6,599 bases of DNA, taken from NCBI GenBank assembly GCA_910585055.1, contig CAJUBY010000037.1:11881-18479 (forward strand). The letters run 5' to 3'. The notes under the pieces are model-generated. The model was not told the origin of the DNA and made no database searches. It was given only the letters and a program-made list of their open reading frames with translations. This DNA comes from an uncultured Christensenella sp. Its GTDB lineage: Bacteria > Bacillota > Clostridia > Christensenellales > Pumilibacteraceae. Positions within the stretch are counted from its first letter, which is position 1; each line of letters begins with the position of its first letter. Shown here in pieces: positions 5,416 to 6,599 of this stretch. Both the position numbers and the translations under genes were made by a program.

Positions 5416-5426
5416 CGGGCGGAGCG

Positions 5427-6599
5427 TTACAGTTGCTTCAAACTTTTCTTCAATTCCGTCAACTGTCGCTTTAGTTCGGCTTCGGCACAACCGCCTGCGA
5501 CCGATCTGCGCGCAATGGCGTTAGCCGGTTTCACGGCGTCTTTTATGTCATTACCGAAAAGCGGCGAAAATGCTTTGAACTCGTCGACTGAAAGGCTTTG
5601 GAGCGTTTTTCCGTTGTTAACGCAATACAAAACTATCTTTCCCGTTATTTCGTGTGCGGAACGGAAGGGCAGACCTTTTTCGGCAAGGTAGTCGGCGCAT
5701 TCCGTTGCACAGGAATATCCGCCTGCCGCTGCGGCGTTGAGTCTTTCCCGTACAAACGTTACTTTGTTCGTAAACGCCGAAAATACGCGGAGCGACAGCG
5801 AGACTGTTTCGGATGCGTCGAAAATGTATTCTTTGTCTTCCTGCATGTCCTTGTTGTAGGCGAGCGGAAGACCTTTCATCACGGTCGTCAAGCCCACCAG
5901 ATCGCCGATGACTCTGCCGCACTTTCCGCGTAGCAGTTCGTTTACGTCGGGGTTCTTTTTCTGCGGCATTATAGACGATCCGGTACTGAACTCGTCGGGC
6001 AGGGAAATAAACCCGAACTCTTCGCCCGACCAGTATATAAATTCTTCGTTTATGCGCGACAGGTGAAGCATTATCTGCGATACGCAGGACAGATATTCCA
6101 GTGCAAAGTCGCGGTCGCTCACTCCGTCGAGCGAATTCTGCGTAATGCCGTCGAATCCCAAAAGTTCCGCGGTATAACTTCGGTCGATAGGGAACGTAGT
6201 GGAAACACATGCGCCGCAACCCAGCGGCGATACGTTCACGCGTTTTCTGCAGTCTTTCAAACGCTGTGCGTCGCGTAAAAACATGTTTGCGTACGCGCAA
6301 AGATAGTGCCCGAGCGTAGTCGGCTGCGCTTTTTGCATATGAGTATACGCAGGCATGGCGGTCGAGATCTCTGCTTCCGCGCGTTTGGATAATGACGTTA
6401 TCAGATCTTTCAAAAGTTCGGTTTGTTCGTCGATACGGTCGCGCACATAAAGACGGGTGTCGGTCGCCACCTGATCGTTTCGGCTACGTGCCGTGTGGAG
6501 CTTTTTACCGACGTCGCCAATACGCGCAACCAGAGTGTTTTCCACAAAAGAATGTATATCTTCCGCGCCGGTTATTTCGAGTTTGCCGGATCCTATATC
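5427..6599 (-). CDS. argH: Argininosuccinate lyase, N-terminus beyond the window (partial)
   Basis: The frame runs from the right edge (first codon 6599-6597) to TAA at 5427-5429, giving 390 visible residues. About 70-75 N-terminal residues of the usual 455-470 are missing. ArgH splits argininosuccinate into arginine and fumarate, the last step of arginine synthesis, as a cytoplasmic homotetramer. Visible signatures in order are EDIH (13-16), IGDVGKKLHTARSRNDQ (27-43), AYTHMQKAQPTTLGHYL (84-100) with the His of the conserved T-H pair, SPLGCGACVSTTFPIDR (124-140), SDRDFALEYL (161-170), and the fumarate-lyase signature GSSIMPQKKNP (207-217; + strand 5949-5981) with the Ser pair that includes the catalytic residue. 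A GTG at 6545 might be taken as the start, but homologous ArgH sequence continues upstream of it without a break, so it is internal. The gene converges with the Spo0A-domain gene and has its own terminator. Confidence 0.97.
   Translation of the reverse strand, partial: DIGSGKLEITGAEDIHSFVENTLVARIGDVGKKLHTARSRNDQVATDTRLYVRDRIDEQTELLKDLITSLSKRAEAEISTAMPAYTHMQKAQPTTLGHYLCAYANMFLRDAQRLKDCRKRVNVSPLGCGACVSTTFPIDRSYTAELLGFDGITQNSLDGVSDRDFALEYLSCVSQIMLHLSRINEEFIYWSGEEFGFISLPDEFSTGSSIMPQKKNPDVNELLRGKCGRVIGDLVGLTTVMKGLPLAYNKDMQEDKEYIFDASETVSLSLRVFSAFTNKVTFVRERLNAAAAGGYSCATECADYLAEKGLPFRSAHEITGKIVLYCVNNGKTLQSLSVDEFKAFSPLFGNDIKDAVKPANAIARRSVAGGCAEAELKRQLTELKKSLKQL

Larger units (their letters stand above)
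5046..5426. other. Convergent intergenic region of 381 bases, no gene recognised
   Basis: This region lies between the Spo0A-domain gene (+) and argH (-). It holds a perfect 12-bp palindrome (5050-5061), a terminator for the + strand gene (5144-5169), a 12-base-period direct repeat of TATAATTG (5185-5204), a long imperfect inverted repeat (5280-5338) and the argH terminator (5377-5415). No open frame with a ribosome site was found on either strand, and it matches no RNA family I recognise. It is unusually long for a gap between two convergent genes. Confidence 0.7.

Noticed and set aside
5617..6300. Second - strand open frame of 227 codons within argH
   Set aside because: It is an out-of-frame reading of argH, extremely Arg-rich and without any recognisable motif; argH itself is unmistakable.
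6543..6545. GTG as the start codon of argH
   Set aside because: The frame stays open to the window edge, and the residues upstream (including EDIH) match ArgH, so this is an internal valine.

Overview
The window looks like chromosomal DNA from a spore-forming Bacillota, most likely of the Clostridia. The grounds are a complete GerA/GerB/GerC spore-germination receptor operon, a gene for a Spo0A-type DNA-binding domain, a GatCAB amidotransferase subunit, strong AGGAGGTG-type ribosome sites and a consensus sigma-A promoter. Heavy ATA isoleucine use with otherwise mixed GC fits an uncultured gut-type clostridial genome, but that last step is inference.

Layout, left to right. The first 130 bases are the 3' end of gatA. 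After a 90-base gap comes a tight + strand operon, gerA (221-1633), gerB (1638-2840) and gerC (2837-4054). It encodes the three parts of a nutrient germinant receptor of the spore inner membrane. Only 24 bases after gerC lies a consensus TTGACA/TATAAT promoter driving rpsU (4152-4325; ribosomal protein S21), which ends at a strong hairpin terminator. Next is a 250-base control region with a good promoter and a 9-bp inverted repeat at the predicted transcription start. It precedes a 108-residue gene (4719-5045) that is essentially a stand-alone Spo0A C-terminal effector domain with no phosphoacceptor receiver domain. A 381-base convergent intergenic region follows. It holds the terminator of that gene, a long imperfect inverted repeat, and the terminator of argH. 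argH (argininosuccinate lyase) runs on the - strand from the right edge and lacks its N-terminus in the window.

How the parts relate. GerA, GerB and GerC act together to sense nutrients and trigger germination. The Spo0A-like protein resembles the DNA-binding half of the master regulator of sporulation entry. Their closeness suggests a sporulation/germination neighbourhood interleaved with housekeeping genes (gatA, rpsU, argH), but nothing in the sequence proves a regulatory link.

Most worth a second look: the receiver-less Spo0A effector domain and the palindrome at its promoter; a GerC with no lipobox cysteine but a Gly/Ser/Glu-rich linker; and the unclear 5' end of gerA. No mobile element, CRISPR array, tRNA or rRNA was seen.
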